IMG/VR virus record: IMGVR_UViG_3300009164_005114
Span: 18,856-82,855 of that record
From: a virus
Reading direction: 5' to 3' (one strand)
Length of the DNA stretch: 64,000 nucleotides
Each line of letters begins with the position of its first letter. The first letter of the stretch is position 1. The notes under the pieces were generated by a model. It did no database searches and was not told the DNA's origin. It saw nothing but the letters and a program-made list of their open reading frames with translations. Positions 26,004 through 33,830 of this stretch are shown here, one piece after another. Position numbers and translations under genes: made by a program.

Positions 26004-27755
26004 TTAGCACCCATTAGGGTCAGAACTTCCAATTTGACCTAAACCACCACTAACTAAGTACCATGCAGTACCATTAGAATAGTAACCATCCGCGGCTGGT
26101 GTTGTTAATGAAGTATTAACATATAAGTACTCGCCAACATTAGGACCAGTCCCTTGAGATACTGGTGCATAAAGAGTATTAGGGGCGGAACTAAAGTCAG
26201 CACACGCGGTGTTTGTTGTTAATCCCGTACCTAAAATATATGTGTAATACCCAAATGTTGCTGTAGGTGTTGTTGTTGGTGTAGGTGTTGGAGTTTGAGT
26301 TAAAAGTGAACATAATGAGAATACTCCTACATAGTTACCGTTAGAGTCTAACTCAACTACTTGTCCTGAATTTTTATAATAACCTGTCATATTCACCGTC
26401 ACTGGTCCATAAAGAGAATTAAAGAATTGCGTATTTTCGTCAAAGTTTACAAATTCACCATAAATTGTTATTGAAGGTGACGCATCACACGCATCGTATT
26501 GAGTGGTCCCTGTTGAAACTGAGAACGAGAATCTTGTTCTTGTTGGTGTTGGAGTTTGAGTTGGTGTTTCGGTATTAGTTGGTGTTTGAGTTTGAGTTGG
26601 TGTTTTGGTATTAGTTGGTGTTTGAGTTGGTGTTTGAGTTGGTGTTTCCGTGTTAGTTTGTGTAGGTGTTTGAGTTTGAGTCTCAGTATTTGTAGGTGTT
26701 TGTGTAGGTGTTTGAGTTTGAGTCTCAGTATTTGTAGGTGTTTGTGTAGGTGTTTGAGTTTGAGTCTCAGTATTTGTAGGTGTTTGCGTTTGTGTTGCAG
26801 TATTACTTGGGGTTTGGGTAGGTGTAGGTGTTTTTGTTGAAGTATTAGTTGGTGTTGCAGTTGGAGTTGGTAAAGGACATCCTCCTAATAATACAATATT
26901 ACCATCACCATATGCAATTTGAATTGTTTCCGCACAATAAATTTGAGTTGTAAATACATCTAAGAAGAAATCAAATTCAAACCCATCACAATCAATACCA
27001 ACAAAAGTTGTTTGATTTTGAGTTCCACCAAACAATAAATAAGTTTTACATATTGAATTAGTAGGTGTTTGAGTTTGAGTTGGTGTTAATGTCGGAGTAT
27101 TAGTTGAAGTTTCTGTGTTAGTTGGTGTTAAAGTTTGTGTAGGTGTTTGAGTTGGAGTTTCCGCAGCAGTCCCTGTATTTGTAGGTGTATTTGTTGGCGT
27201 TTCCGTGTTAGTTGGTGTAGTTGTTGGGGTTGAGGTGTTAGTCGTGGTATTACTAGGTGTGTTTGTTGGAGTTTCCGTGTTAGTTGGAGTTGCTGTAGGA
27301 GTTAATCCAATAGTAACAGATGGGGTTGGTGTCATTGTTTCGGTTGGAGTTTGAGTTGGGGTTTCAGTTGTTGTTGAGGTTGGAGTAACTGTTGAGGTTA
27401 CTGTTGCGGTTGGTGTTACTGTTGCAGTTGACGTAGGAGTTAATGTAGGAGTTTCCGTAGGTGTTGGCGTTAATCCTTCTGTTTGAGTTGGAGTTTGAGT
27501 TGGAGTTGAAGTGTTGGTTGGTGTATTTGTTTGAGTTGGCGTAGGACTAGGTGTTGGACCTGGAACATTTAATGTGTAGGTATAACCATAAGTTGGTACA
27601 TATAAATCATAGATACCGTAATAATAACTAGATATATAGTTAAACGGAATTATTTGCGTTCCCAAATCAATAGTACCTCCCGTGTCTGGAAAATACGTAA
27701 CTTGTGAGGTTTGCCCACTTAAATTATCACTTTCAATTCTTATTCCTAATGCCAT
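26004..27755 (-). CDS. Thr/Pro-repeat mucin-like surface protein 2
   Basis: 583 residues. A short N-terminal beta domain (MALGIRIESDNLSGQTS) is followed by two long Thr/Pro stalks (about 69-235 and 297-407) separated by a small domain (ICKTYLLFGGTQNQTTFVG). The C-terminal modules ([40 protein letters not shown], ending SDPNGC) are close copies of those in the neighbouring paralogue. Stalk units include 14-residue tandem copies of TETQTQTPTQTPTN. It has its own TATTTAT element four bases before the ATG. A long, stiff, Thr-rich stalk fits a fibre or head-surface glycoprotein. It has no enzymatic motif. Confidence 0.7.
   Translation of the reverse strand: MALGIRIESDNLSGQTSQVTYFPDTGGTIDLGTQIIPFNYISSYYYGIYDLYVPTYGYTYTLNVPGPTPSPTPTQTNTPTNTSTPTQTPTQTEGLTPTPTETPTLTPTSTATVTPTATVTSTVTPTSTTTETPTQTPTETMTPTPSVTIGLTPTATPTNTETPTNTPSNTTTNTSTPTTTPTNTETPTNTPTNTGTAAETPTQTPTQTLTPTNTETSTNTPTLTPTQTQTPTNSICKTYLLFGGTQNQTTFVGIDCDGFEFDFFLDVFTTQIYCAETIQIAYGDGNIVLLGGCPLPTPTATPTNTSTKTPTPTQTPSNTATQTQTPTNTETQTQTPTQTPTNTETQTQTPTQTPTNTETQTQTPTQTNTETPTQTPTQTPTNTKTPTQTQTPTNTETPTQTPTPTRTRFSFSVSTGTTQYDACDASPSITIYGEFVNFDENTQFFNSLYGPVTVNMTGYYKNSGQVVELDSNGNYVGVFSLCSLLTQTPTPTPTTTPTATFGYYTYILGTGLTTNTACADFSSAPNTLYAPVSQGTGPNVGEYLYVNTSLTTPAADGYYSNGTAWYLVSGGLGQIGSSDPNGC
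26649..26788 (-). repeat. 42-base tandem repeats encoding Thr/Pro/Gln units
   Basis: Two consecutive identical 42-base units (26691-26732, 26733-26774), preceded by a near-identical unit (26649-26690) and followed by a partial copy. Each encodes 14 residues of the stalk, so copy-number changes stay in frame. Confidence 0.85.
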
Positions 27756-27759
27756 GTCA

Positions 27760-27766
27760 ATAAATA
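27760..27766 (-). promoter_or_regulatory. Candidate late promoter element TATTTAT
   Basis: GTATTTATTGACATG on the minus strand: four bases separate the element from the ATG at 27755. Confidence 0.5.
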
Positions 27767-27788
27767 CTTAATTTTTTTGTTTTATTCT

Positions 27789-29795
27789 TTAAACTATACG
27801 ACCAATTCCATTTATTACTACATATCTCAAATCGTTTTGAGGTATTAAAATATATTCCAAATCATCATCAGGTATTAATAAATAAACCAAATCTTCATCT
27901 GGAATTACTACATATGTCAAATCATTTTGAGGAACAATAATCGCACAATCAGGGCAAATAGGATTTAATAATCCATATTTATTTTTTAATAATTTAAAGT
28001 TGTGTTTAATTTGTGATGCATTGAGAGGTTCTGTATACATTCTAAACGCACTAATGTCACCAATCATACTACCCCCAAAAATTTCTTCTAATCTAACATG
28101 AGTTGTAAGACCCGAATATTCTGTGTGGTCTAAATCGTATGTCGTTAAACACTCAGGGTCTTGTTGGTAAACAATCTCGTTTATATTTGGAGGACATCCT
28201 CCTGAGAATGTTAAATTATCGTGAAGTCCTTGAGTACCTCCACCTATTGAAATGTTATATCCAACGCCAATTTGTTTTTCTTTTGGAGTGTTAAGTAACC
28301 TTGGGATAATTTCTTCAAAATTTTCTGTGACCATGAACAATTTACCATTAACATAGAATTTTAATGTTCCCATTCTATATTTTTGCTCTTCAGTCCACAT
28401 GTCAGTAAATGTTACAACCTCAGTTGTTGCTGGGTCATAACTTGGGTCATGAGTTATTGGAGGTTCAATTAAACTAACACTTCTACCTTCAATAGTTGCA
28501 AAATAAACATCTTTAACTAAAAGACCTAATCCACCTTTATCATATAAATCACAAGTATCTAACCATTCATATCTTTGGAAAACCGCATCAATTTGAACCC
28601 AATGTTCCAAATTAATATATGGTGTTAATTTACATTCATCAAAAATCCCTCTTGTTGAACACCATTCAGTTACTGAAGTCCCTGTTACATATGTTAAACC
28701 TGTAAGACAAGTTCCAGTGTGTTCACACCCACCAGTAATTCTATATGTCTTAACACATAATCTTGGGTTTCCACTATCACCACTAAGTCTTAATGATAAA
28801 CCATTTGAAACTCCATCATACAATGGGTCTGTTTCAGGGTATTGCGCCTTTGAATCACAATCACAAGGACAACCACAAGTACAATGCGTTATTGTGCCAC
28901 CCGATGGTTGGTAAACTTGTAAACATTCTGATGATGTGTTTGCCGAACTTGCACAACCACAAGTATGCATACAAGTTAATCCTGACGTAACTCTTGTATA
29001 TCCAGTATCTTGTATTGGACTTCCGTCGGCGTAATGGTAATATTTGTTTTCAGCTCTTGCCCCCATATAAAAGAAGGTACCTTTATTATCAGGATATCTT
29101 TCATTCAATCCCACAGAAGTATCACCAGTCCACCTATATCTTAACATGAACTCGGTTGTCCAACCTAAAGGAACTCTTTGAGGAAATACTTGATAATCAT
29201 AACCTGGTACTTTGTAGAATCCTTGGAAGAACCCTCCATTTAATTTCGCAACATACCCAATATTTCCACCAACATTTTGGTAAGATAAGTCGTAATTATA
29301 GGAATTATCATTCCATAATCTATTTTCAGTTGTTGTAAAACCTGTGATTGGGTGGAGTTTCATTCTCCTATCGTATTTGTATCTACTAAATCTATCAGAT
29401 ACATTTTCATATAAACCAGTAGTAATTTCAATAGTTTCTCCTGACATATGTTGAACCAAACCATTATCCATACCTGTTAATCCAATGTCACATAACTCTG
29501 TAGTTTTTACACAAAAATTTGGATTGATGTCTTCAGGGTTCCAATAGTTTTCAGAAACAATTGTTTGATAATCAAAAGAACACGCAGATATTTGGCATAA
29601 TGTTGTTCCAGTGCTATTAAATTCAAATTTAAATGGCATTCTATTTCCATCTTCCTCACCTATTAATAGTGGAGAAAATATAACTTCTTGGTCATAGTCT
29701 TTTTCATCCGACGCTAAACAAATATCGGTTACTTCGTTGACTGGTTTAAGACCCCAACGTCTAAAATTATATTGATTAATATTCTGATATGCCAT
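27789..29795 (-). CDS. Large Cys-rich virion surface protein with lectin-like domain
   Basis: 668 residues. The middle contains a dense Cys cluster (about residues 271-315: LTCMHTCGCASS, then HCTCGCPCDCDSK). From about 390 to 610 the sequence reads like a concanavalin-type jelly roll (LEHWVQIDAVFQRYEW, GTLKFYVNGKLFMVTENF, SMIGDISAFRMYTEPLNASQI), the LamG/laminarin-binding style common in phage fibres. The C-terminus has four 10-residue repeats. It is the first of three adjacent surface-protein genes, each with its own TATTTAT element. It probably binds carbohydrate at the cell surface or on the capsid; the exact location is unknown. Confidence 0.6.
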   Translation of the reverse strand: MAYQNINQYNFRRWGLKPVNEVTDICLASDEKDYDQEVIFSPLLIGEEDGNRMPFKFEFNSTGTTLCQISACSFDYQTIVSENYWNPEDINPNFCVKTTELCDIGLTGMDNGLVQHMSGETIEITTGLYENVSDRFSRYKYDRRMKLHPITGFTTTENRLWNDNSYNYDLSYQNVGGNIGYVAKLNGGFFQGFYKVPGYDYQVFPQRVPLGWTTEFMLRYRWTGDTSVGLNERYPDNKGTFFYMGARAENKYYHYADGSPIQDTGYTRVTSGLTCMHTCGCASSANTSSECLQVYQPSGGTITHCTCGCPCDCDSKAQYPETDPLYDGVSNGLSLRLSGDSGNPRLCVKTYRITGGCEHTGTCLTGLTYVTGTSVTEWCSTRGIFDECKLTPYINLEHWVQIDAVFQRYEWLDTCDLYDKGGLGLLVKDVYFATIEGRSVSLIEPPITHDPSYDPATTEVVTFTDMWTEEQKYRMGTLKFYVNGKLFMVTENFEEIIPRLLNTPKEKQIGVGYNISIGGGTQGLHDNLTFSGGCPPNINEIVYQQDPECLTTYDLDHTEYSGLTTHVRLEEIFGGSMIGDISAFRMYTEPLNASQIKHNFKLLKNKYGLLNPICPDCAIIVPQNDLTYVVIPDEDLVYLLIPDDDLEYILIPQNDLRYVVINGIGRIV
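27816..27935 (-). repeat. Four tandem 30-base units at the 3' end of the lectin-like gene
   Basis: They encode VPQNDLTYVV, IPDEDLVYLL, IPDDDLEYIL and IPQNDLRYVV, a 10-residue beta-type repeat with conserved Pro, Asp-Leu and Tyr. DNA copies have diverged more than the protein pattern. Confidence 0.8.
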
Positions 29796-29804
29796 ATGAT
29801 ATTG

Positions 29805-29811
29805 ATAAATA
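29805..29811 (-). promoter_or_regulatory. Candidate late promoter element TATTTAT (leftward)
   Basis: GTATTTATCAATATCATATG on the minus strand, nine bases before the ATG at 29795. It is one half of a divergent pair. Confidence 0.5.
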
Positions 29812-29824
29812 CCTTGTGTCCTAG

Positions 29825-29831
29825 TATTTAT
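29825..29831 (+). promoter_or_regulatory. Candidate late promoter element TATTTAT (rightward)
   Basis: GTATTTATAGATAAAAAAG on the plus strand, 16 bases before the ATG at 29848. With the leftward copy it forms a compact divergent promoter region of about 50 bases. Confidence 0.5.
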
Positions 29832-29847
29832 AGATAAAAAAGAAGAG

Positions 29848-30678
29848 ATGATTACAACAGATAACGAATTTTATTCATCACCATACTATTTTCTTTTAAG
29901 AGATAAAGGAGATAAATACTCATTATATTTCTCCGTAGAGGGAAATTTGACCGAAGCTCGTGAAAAAGATGAGGTGATTCACTTTGAAAAAAGTAAAGGT
30001 ACAAAAGTTAAAAACCATCTTAAGAAAGTTGCCAAAGAGAAAAAAATTAAAACAACTAAAGGTCTTAAGAAGGATTTGGAAGAATTAGTAAATTTAGATG
30101 GAGCATTGTCCAATTCTAAAATTCCAATTCTTGACCCAAAACTTCACCCTAAAAAAACAATGGACCAAACCGTTGCAGCTGCTCGTATTACAAATGACCC
30201 TATTTCTCGTGGTTATAGAAGTTATTATGGTGAGTCAGTTGAGGAAGTTAGTGAAATTGATATGTCGGGGGCTTTTGGATACGAAGAGACTGAAGATATG
30301 GACGGAGCAGAAACTTACAAATATTTAGTTAAAAAGATGGGTATGGAACCTGATGAGGCAAAAGAAAGAACAAAACAACAAGGTAAAGACCCTTCAGGTA
30401 AAAAAGATAAAAATTCAAAGTATTATAAAGATAAAAATTTTGTAACAAGGGCAACTTTATCTGAAATACAAAAACAAAAAATGATTAAAGTGGTTGAAGA
30501 CATTTTAATGGGTAAAAAAAATTCAGACAATTCTGAGGTTGGAAAAAAAGAACTTCCTAAGAATATTGATGAATTACCACTATTAATTAGAAAAAATTTA
30601 AAAACTCTTTTGGGTCATGTTGAAAAAAACGGATTCTCAAAAGAAGATTTAATCAAACTTATAAAAAAAGGTGAATAA
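29848..30678 (+). CDS. Charged probable virion/core protein of unknown function
   Basis: 276 residues, very rich in Lys, Glu and Asp. A Lys-rich helical N-terminal third is followed by RGYRSYYGESVEEVSEID, then MSGAFGYEETEDMDGAETY, and a Lys-rich linker (DPSGKKDKNSKYYKDKNF). A helical C-terminus ends DLIKLIKKGE. I know of no function. The composition resembles T4 prohead core or scaffold proteins, and it leads a run of five small late genes. The late element upstream supports a virion or assembly role. Confidence 0.4.
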   Translation: MITTDNEFYSSPYYFLLRDKGDKYSLYFSVEGNLTEAREKDEVIHFEKSKGTKVKNHLKKVAKEKKIKTTKGLKKDLEELVNLDGALSNSKIPILDPKLHPKKTMDQTVAAARITNDPISRGYRSYYGESVEEVSEIDMSGAFGYEETEDMDGAETYKYLVKKMGMEPDEAKERTKQQGKDPSGKKDKNSKYYKDKNFVTRATLSEIQKQKMIKVVEDILMGKKNSDNSEVGKKELPKNIDELPLLIRKNLKTLLGHVEKNGFSKEDLIKLIKKGE

Positions 30679-31138
30679 AAGTTTATACGATAAAGAGATT
30701 GAATTTCCATCTGACAAAAGGGAGTATATGAAAAAATGTTTTCATATGGTTAAAAATGCAAATGAGAAAACTGAGGGATTTAACAGAAATAAAGAACTTC
30801 AGGGACAAAAATTTATCACATATAAACAATTAAAAAGAATTAAAAACTTTTTTGATAACTTTAAAGGTAACCAAAAAGAACCTTCATTTATTTTAAATGG
30901 TGGTGTTGAAATTAAAAATTGGGTTAACGATGAGTTAAGAAAAATGAGGGAGTATATTAAAAATACCAAAACGAATAAAATGAACGCTGGTATGATGAAC
31001 CAATTCATTGACCCTCACGAGAAAAAAGATTTTACAAATGTAAGACCATCTCAAGAACATTCAAAAACTGTAGACAAATATAACCCTTCAGTTAATGAAA
31101 GTGTTAAGAGAATAAACGAACTAATTTCAAAAATATAA
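30671..31138 (+). CDS. Small basic protein, unknown function
   Basis: 155 residues from a GTG at 30671 that overlaps the previous gene by eight bases. The ATG at 30728 is an alternative but would lose the coupling. The sequence is Lys/Asn rich and mostly helical (YMKKCFHMVKNANEKTEGF; ELRKMREYIKNTK; ending NESVKRINELISKI). No motif was recognised. Tight coupling with its neighbours suggests a shared late assembly function. Confidence 0.4.
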   Translation: MNKSLYDKEIEFPSDKREYMKKCFHMVKNANEKTEGFNRNKELQGQKFITYKQLKRIKNFFDNFKGNQKEPSFILNGGVEIKNWVNDELRKMREYIKNTKTNKMNAGMMNQFIDPHEKKDFTNVRPSQEHSKTVDKYNPSVNESVKRINELISKI

Positions 31139-31142
31139 TATC

Positions 31143-31436
31143 ATGGCACAACAAACAACAGTTGATTTAAACCAAAATGAACCAAACGCAATGACAGCAA
31201 TTGCAGAACAAGAAAGAGCTAAATTGATTCCTAAAAACGATTATAATCAAGCGGGTAATCCTTATTCTTCTGTAAACAAAGATGCGGTTGCCGATGGTGA
31301 CTCTATGGGTAGAGGTACAGGCTCTTTTTTAGATGTTTATAACGTAAACGCGGGAACGATAGATGATATCGTGGAAAGAAAAAGTGAGGTAAAAATCAAT
31401 CAATACAATTCATCAAAAACATACCCTAATTTCTAA
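31143..31436 (+). CDS. Small probable virion protein, unknown function
   Basis: 97 residues: MAQQTTVDLNQNEPNAM at the start and YNVNAGTIDDIVERKSEV near the end. Low in hydrophobics and probably extended or partly disordered. It starts four bases after its neighbour's stop and overlaps the next start by one base (ATGA). No family recognised. Confidence 0.4.
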   Translation: MAQQTTVDLNQNEPNAMTAIAEQERAKLIPKNDYNQAGNPYSSVNKDAVADGDSMGRGTGSFLDVYNVNAGTIDDIVERKSEVKINQYNSSKTYPNF

Positions 31437-31915
31437 TGAAACTACAAGGAGCATTAAAAGGTTTAATTTGTGAAATCGCGTCTTTAGATGGTATTGTCGA
31501 TGCTATTAAAGGACGAAAAGTTGTTATTATTTATTACGATGGTGATGAACCAGGTGGTAGAGGACTAAGACAAATTGAGCCAGTATGCTTAGGAGTTAGT
31601 AAAGCGGGTAATAAAGTTTTAAGAGCTTGGGATTCAGAGGGGTCGTCTCACACTGCTTATGAAGGAGACCAACCATTACCAGGGTGGAGATTATTTAGGT
31701 TAGATAAAATTCTATCTAACAAACCTACGGGTGAGGTTTACAATGAACCCAAACCTGGTTATAATTTTAACGGAGACAAAAGTATGGTTAGTGTTATTAT
31801 TAATGCTAAGTTTGATAATACACCACCACAACCTCAAACGCCACCAACACCACAACCTGAAACACCACCAACACCTGAAACTCCACCAACACCAGAAGAA
31901 GAAAATTTAACATAA
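31436..31915 (+). CDS. WYL-like domain protein with Pro/Thr-rich tail
   Basis: 159 residues. Residues 20-95 follow the WYL/SH3-like pattern: IKGRKVVIIYYDGDE, then LRQIEPVCLGVSKAGN, VLRAWDSEG and WRLFRLDKI. In bacterial regulators this fold binds ligands or nucleic acid. There is no helix-turn-helix domain, so it is a stand-alone module. The C-terminal 30 residues are Pro/Thr rich (TPPTPETPPTPEE), which could be a flexible or glycosylated tail. Located in the late small-gene run, so a virion or assembly role is more likely than classical repression. Confidence 0.55.
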   Translation: MKLQGALKGLICEIASLDGIVDAIKGRKVVIIYYDGDEPGGRGLRQIEPVCLGVSKAGNKVLRAWDSEGSSHTAYEGDQPLPGWRLFRLDKILSNKPTGEVYNEPKPGYNFNGDKSMVSVIINAKFDNTPPQPQTPPTPQPETPPTPETPPTPEEENLT

Positions 31916-31916
31916 C

Positions 31917-32558
31917 ATGGACAGATTAATGGAAAAATTGGCTTTATCAAAAGCCATTATGGATAAGGCAGATGGAATTAAAAGTTCAAATTCCATGAAT
32001 GGAGGTTTACCACCAACATCATTACAACAATTAAATGCTCCTGAAACATTTAATGTTCCTGCTGCAAAATACAATATACCTTCAGAATTCTTACAAGAAG
32101 AATCATCTGTAAATCAACCTTACTTATCTGCAGCACCAAGAGAAAATACAAAACCAGTTGGTGTACCAACAGTAGATGCAATCAAAAATTCTAAATTACC
32201 TGAAGAAATTAAAAGGTTAATGATGGAACATCCAATTGCTCAAGCCCAACAACCACAAATGACAATATCTAATGAGCTTATTGAAAAGGCATCGAGATTA
32301 ATGAAAGAAAATGGTGGTTATATTCCTGAATCAGCAAAAGAAAAATCAACTCAACAACAACCGCAACAACAACAACATTCAGTTGGCGGTATTGATTATA
32401 AATTAATCAAAAAAATGATTAATGAAGCAGTTAATGATGCGTTAAAAGAAAACGGATTACTCACAGAATCTTCAGAAAAATCTAATGAAATTTTTAGTTT
32501 TAAAGTTGGTAAACATATATTTGAAGGTAAGGTAACCAAAATTAAAAAGTTGTCTTAA
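31917..32558 (+). CDS. Probable head core / structural protein
   Basis: 213 residues. It has a helical N-terminus (MDRLMEKLALSKAIMDKA), a Pro/Gln-rich middle, a poly-Gln stretch near residue 145, then helix IDYKLIKKMINEAVNDALKE. LLTE|S (near 182-186) precedes a compact C-terminal unit, FSFKVGKHIFEGKVTKIKK. FLQEES near residue 60 and LTES fit the (I/L)-x-E protease rule. I infer a prohead core or cargo protein cut during head maturation; no direct homologue recognised. Confidence 0.4.
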   Translation: MDRLMEKLALSKAIMDKADGIKSSNSMNGGLPPTSLQQLNAPETFNVPAAKYNIPSEFLQEESSVNQPYLSAAPRENTKPVGVPTVDAIKNSKLPEEIKRLMMEHPIAQAQQPQMTISNELIEKASRLMKENGGYIPESAKEKSTQQQPQQQQHSVGGIDYKLIKKMINEAVNDALKENGLLTESSEKSNEIFSFKVGKHIFEGKVTKIKKLS

Positions 32559-32562
32559 CCCC

Positions 32563-32593
32563 TTTCTTTATTTGACTCGAATTACTATATTTT
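32563..32593 (+). promoter_or_regulatory. Possible host-type promoter of the long glycan operon
   Basis: TTTC at 32563, a 19-base spacer, then TATATTTT at 32586-32593, 19 bases before the ATG at 32613. It resembles the Bacteroidota consensus and the region before the helicase (TTACTnTATnTTTAAGA is nearly shared). No TATTTAT element is present here. Confidence 0.4.
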
Positions 32594-32612
32594 AAGAAAT
32601 ATATTAATTATA

Positions 32613-33827
32613 ATGTCAAAAATTAAAATCTTAGTAGTACCATCCGACAGAACTGGTGTCGGAAAATTTAGGTCAGTCGACCCTCACGTATTCTTACAAA
32701 ACTTGTATGGAGACGAATTCCATGTAGATATAGTTTATGAAGTTCCTTATGAGGATATGAAATTTTGGTCTCAGTATCAAATTGTTTCATATCATAGAAG
32801 TATTGGTCCTGATTTTGATAAATCACATGAACTTATTCAAAAATTAAATTCATTAGGAATTATCACTGTTTGTGATATTGATGATTATTGGATGCCAGGA
32901 AGAGAGCACCCAATTCATGATATTATTAGAGTAAATAAGATTAATGAAAAAATTGTTGCAAGTCTTAGAGTTTCACAATATGTGACAACTACAACAAATA
33001 TTTTTGCAGATGAAATCAGAAAAATAAATAAAAATGTTTCTGTTTTTCCAAATGCAATTAACCCTAATGAACCACAATTTAAAGAACCTACTTTAGAATC
33101 AGATAGATTGAGGATTGGTTGGCTAGGGGGTTCTTCTCACTTACACGACATTCAGTTATTAGACCAATCTTTTGGTAGAATGACATCCGCTAAAGATAAG
33201 GTACAATTTGTATTGTGTGGATTTGATACAAGAGGTAGTGTTACCGAAATTAATCAACAAACAGGTGAACACAAAAGAAGAGATATTTTACCTCATGAAA
33301 CTGTTTGGGCTCAATACGAAAAAATATTTACACAAAATTATTCTATAGTTTCTGAAGATTATAAAAAACATCTATTAAATTATAATCAATTACCTTATGA
33401 AAATGAGGCGAATGAGGCTTATATTAGAGTATGGACAAAACCTGTTACATCTTACGCTAAGAATTATTCAAAATTTGACGTATCTTTGTCTCCAATCAAA
33501 AACAATATGTTTAATAGAATGAAGTCTCAATTAAAAGTTATTGAAGCTGGATTCTATAAGAAAGCCCTTATTGCTTCAGATTTGGGGCCATATACCATAG
33601 ATTTAAAACACTGTTTAAATCATGGTAATTTTGTTGATGGTAACGCACTTTTAGTTGATGAAAAAAGAAATCATTCTGATTGGGCGAAATTTATTGACAA
33701 ACTTATTAAAAACCCAAATATGGCAAAAGACATGGGTGAAAGATTATATGAAACCGTTAAAGACACATATGACTTAAATATTGTAACAAAAAGTAGAGCA
33801 GAATTTTACAAATCTTTAATTAAATAA
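32613..33827 (+). CDS. GT-B fold glycosyltransferase
   Basis: 404 residues. The N-terminal half contains ILVVPSDRTGVGKFRSVDPH and ITVCDIDDYW; the C-terminal half contains RIGWLGGSSHLHDI, VSLSPIKNNMFNRMKSQLKVIE and ALIASDLGPYTI. This is typical of GT4-like enzymes, in which a nucleotide-sugar Rossmann domain carries a conserved Lys/Glu near SxLKxxE. Donor unknown. It is the first gene of the rightward glycan cluster and may be expressed from a host-type promoter. Confidence 0.75.
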   Translation: MSKIKILVVPSDRTGVGKFRSVDPHVFLQNLYGDEFHVDIVYEVPYEDMKFWSQYQIVSYHRSIGPDFDKSHELIQKLNSLGIITVCDIDDYWMPGREHPIHDIIRVNKINEKIVASLRVSQYVTTTTNIFADEIRKINKNVSVFPNAINPNEPQFKEPTLESDRLRIGWLGGSSHLHDIQLLDQSFGRMTSAKDKVQFVLCGFDTRGSVTEINQQTGEHKRRDILPHETVWAQYEKIFTQNYSIVSEDYKKHLLNYNQLPYENEANEAYIRVWTKPVTSYAKNYSKFDVSLSPIKNNMFNRMKSQLKVIEAGFYKKALIASDLGPYTIDLKHCLNHGNFVDGNALLVDEKRNHSDWAKFIDKLIKNPNMAKDMGERLYETVKDTYDLNIVTKSRAEFYKSLIK

Positions 33828-33830
33828 CAA

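Noticed and set aside
26649-26788. Evenly spaced repeats that might be a CRISPR array
   Set aside because: Units are contiguous 42-base coding repeats without spacers, inside an intact gene.
26556-26840. Cys/Trp/Ser-rich plus-strand frame (MSWCFGISWCL...) that looks like a repeat protein
   Set aside because: It is the antisense reading of the Thr/Pro-repeat stalk on the minus strand; the repeats in that gene create the open frame.
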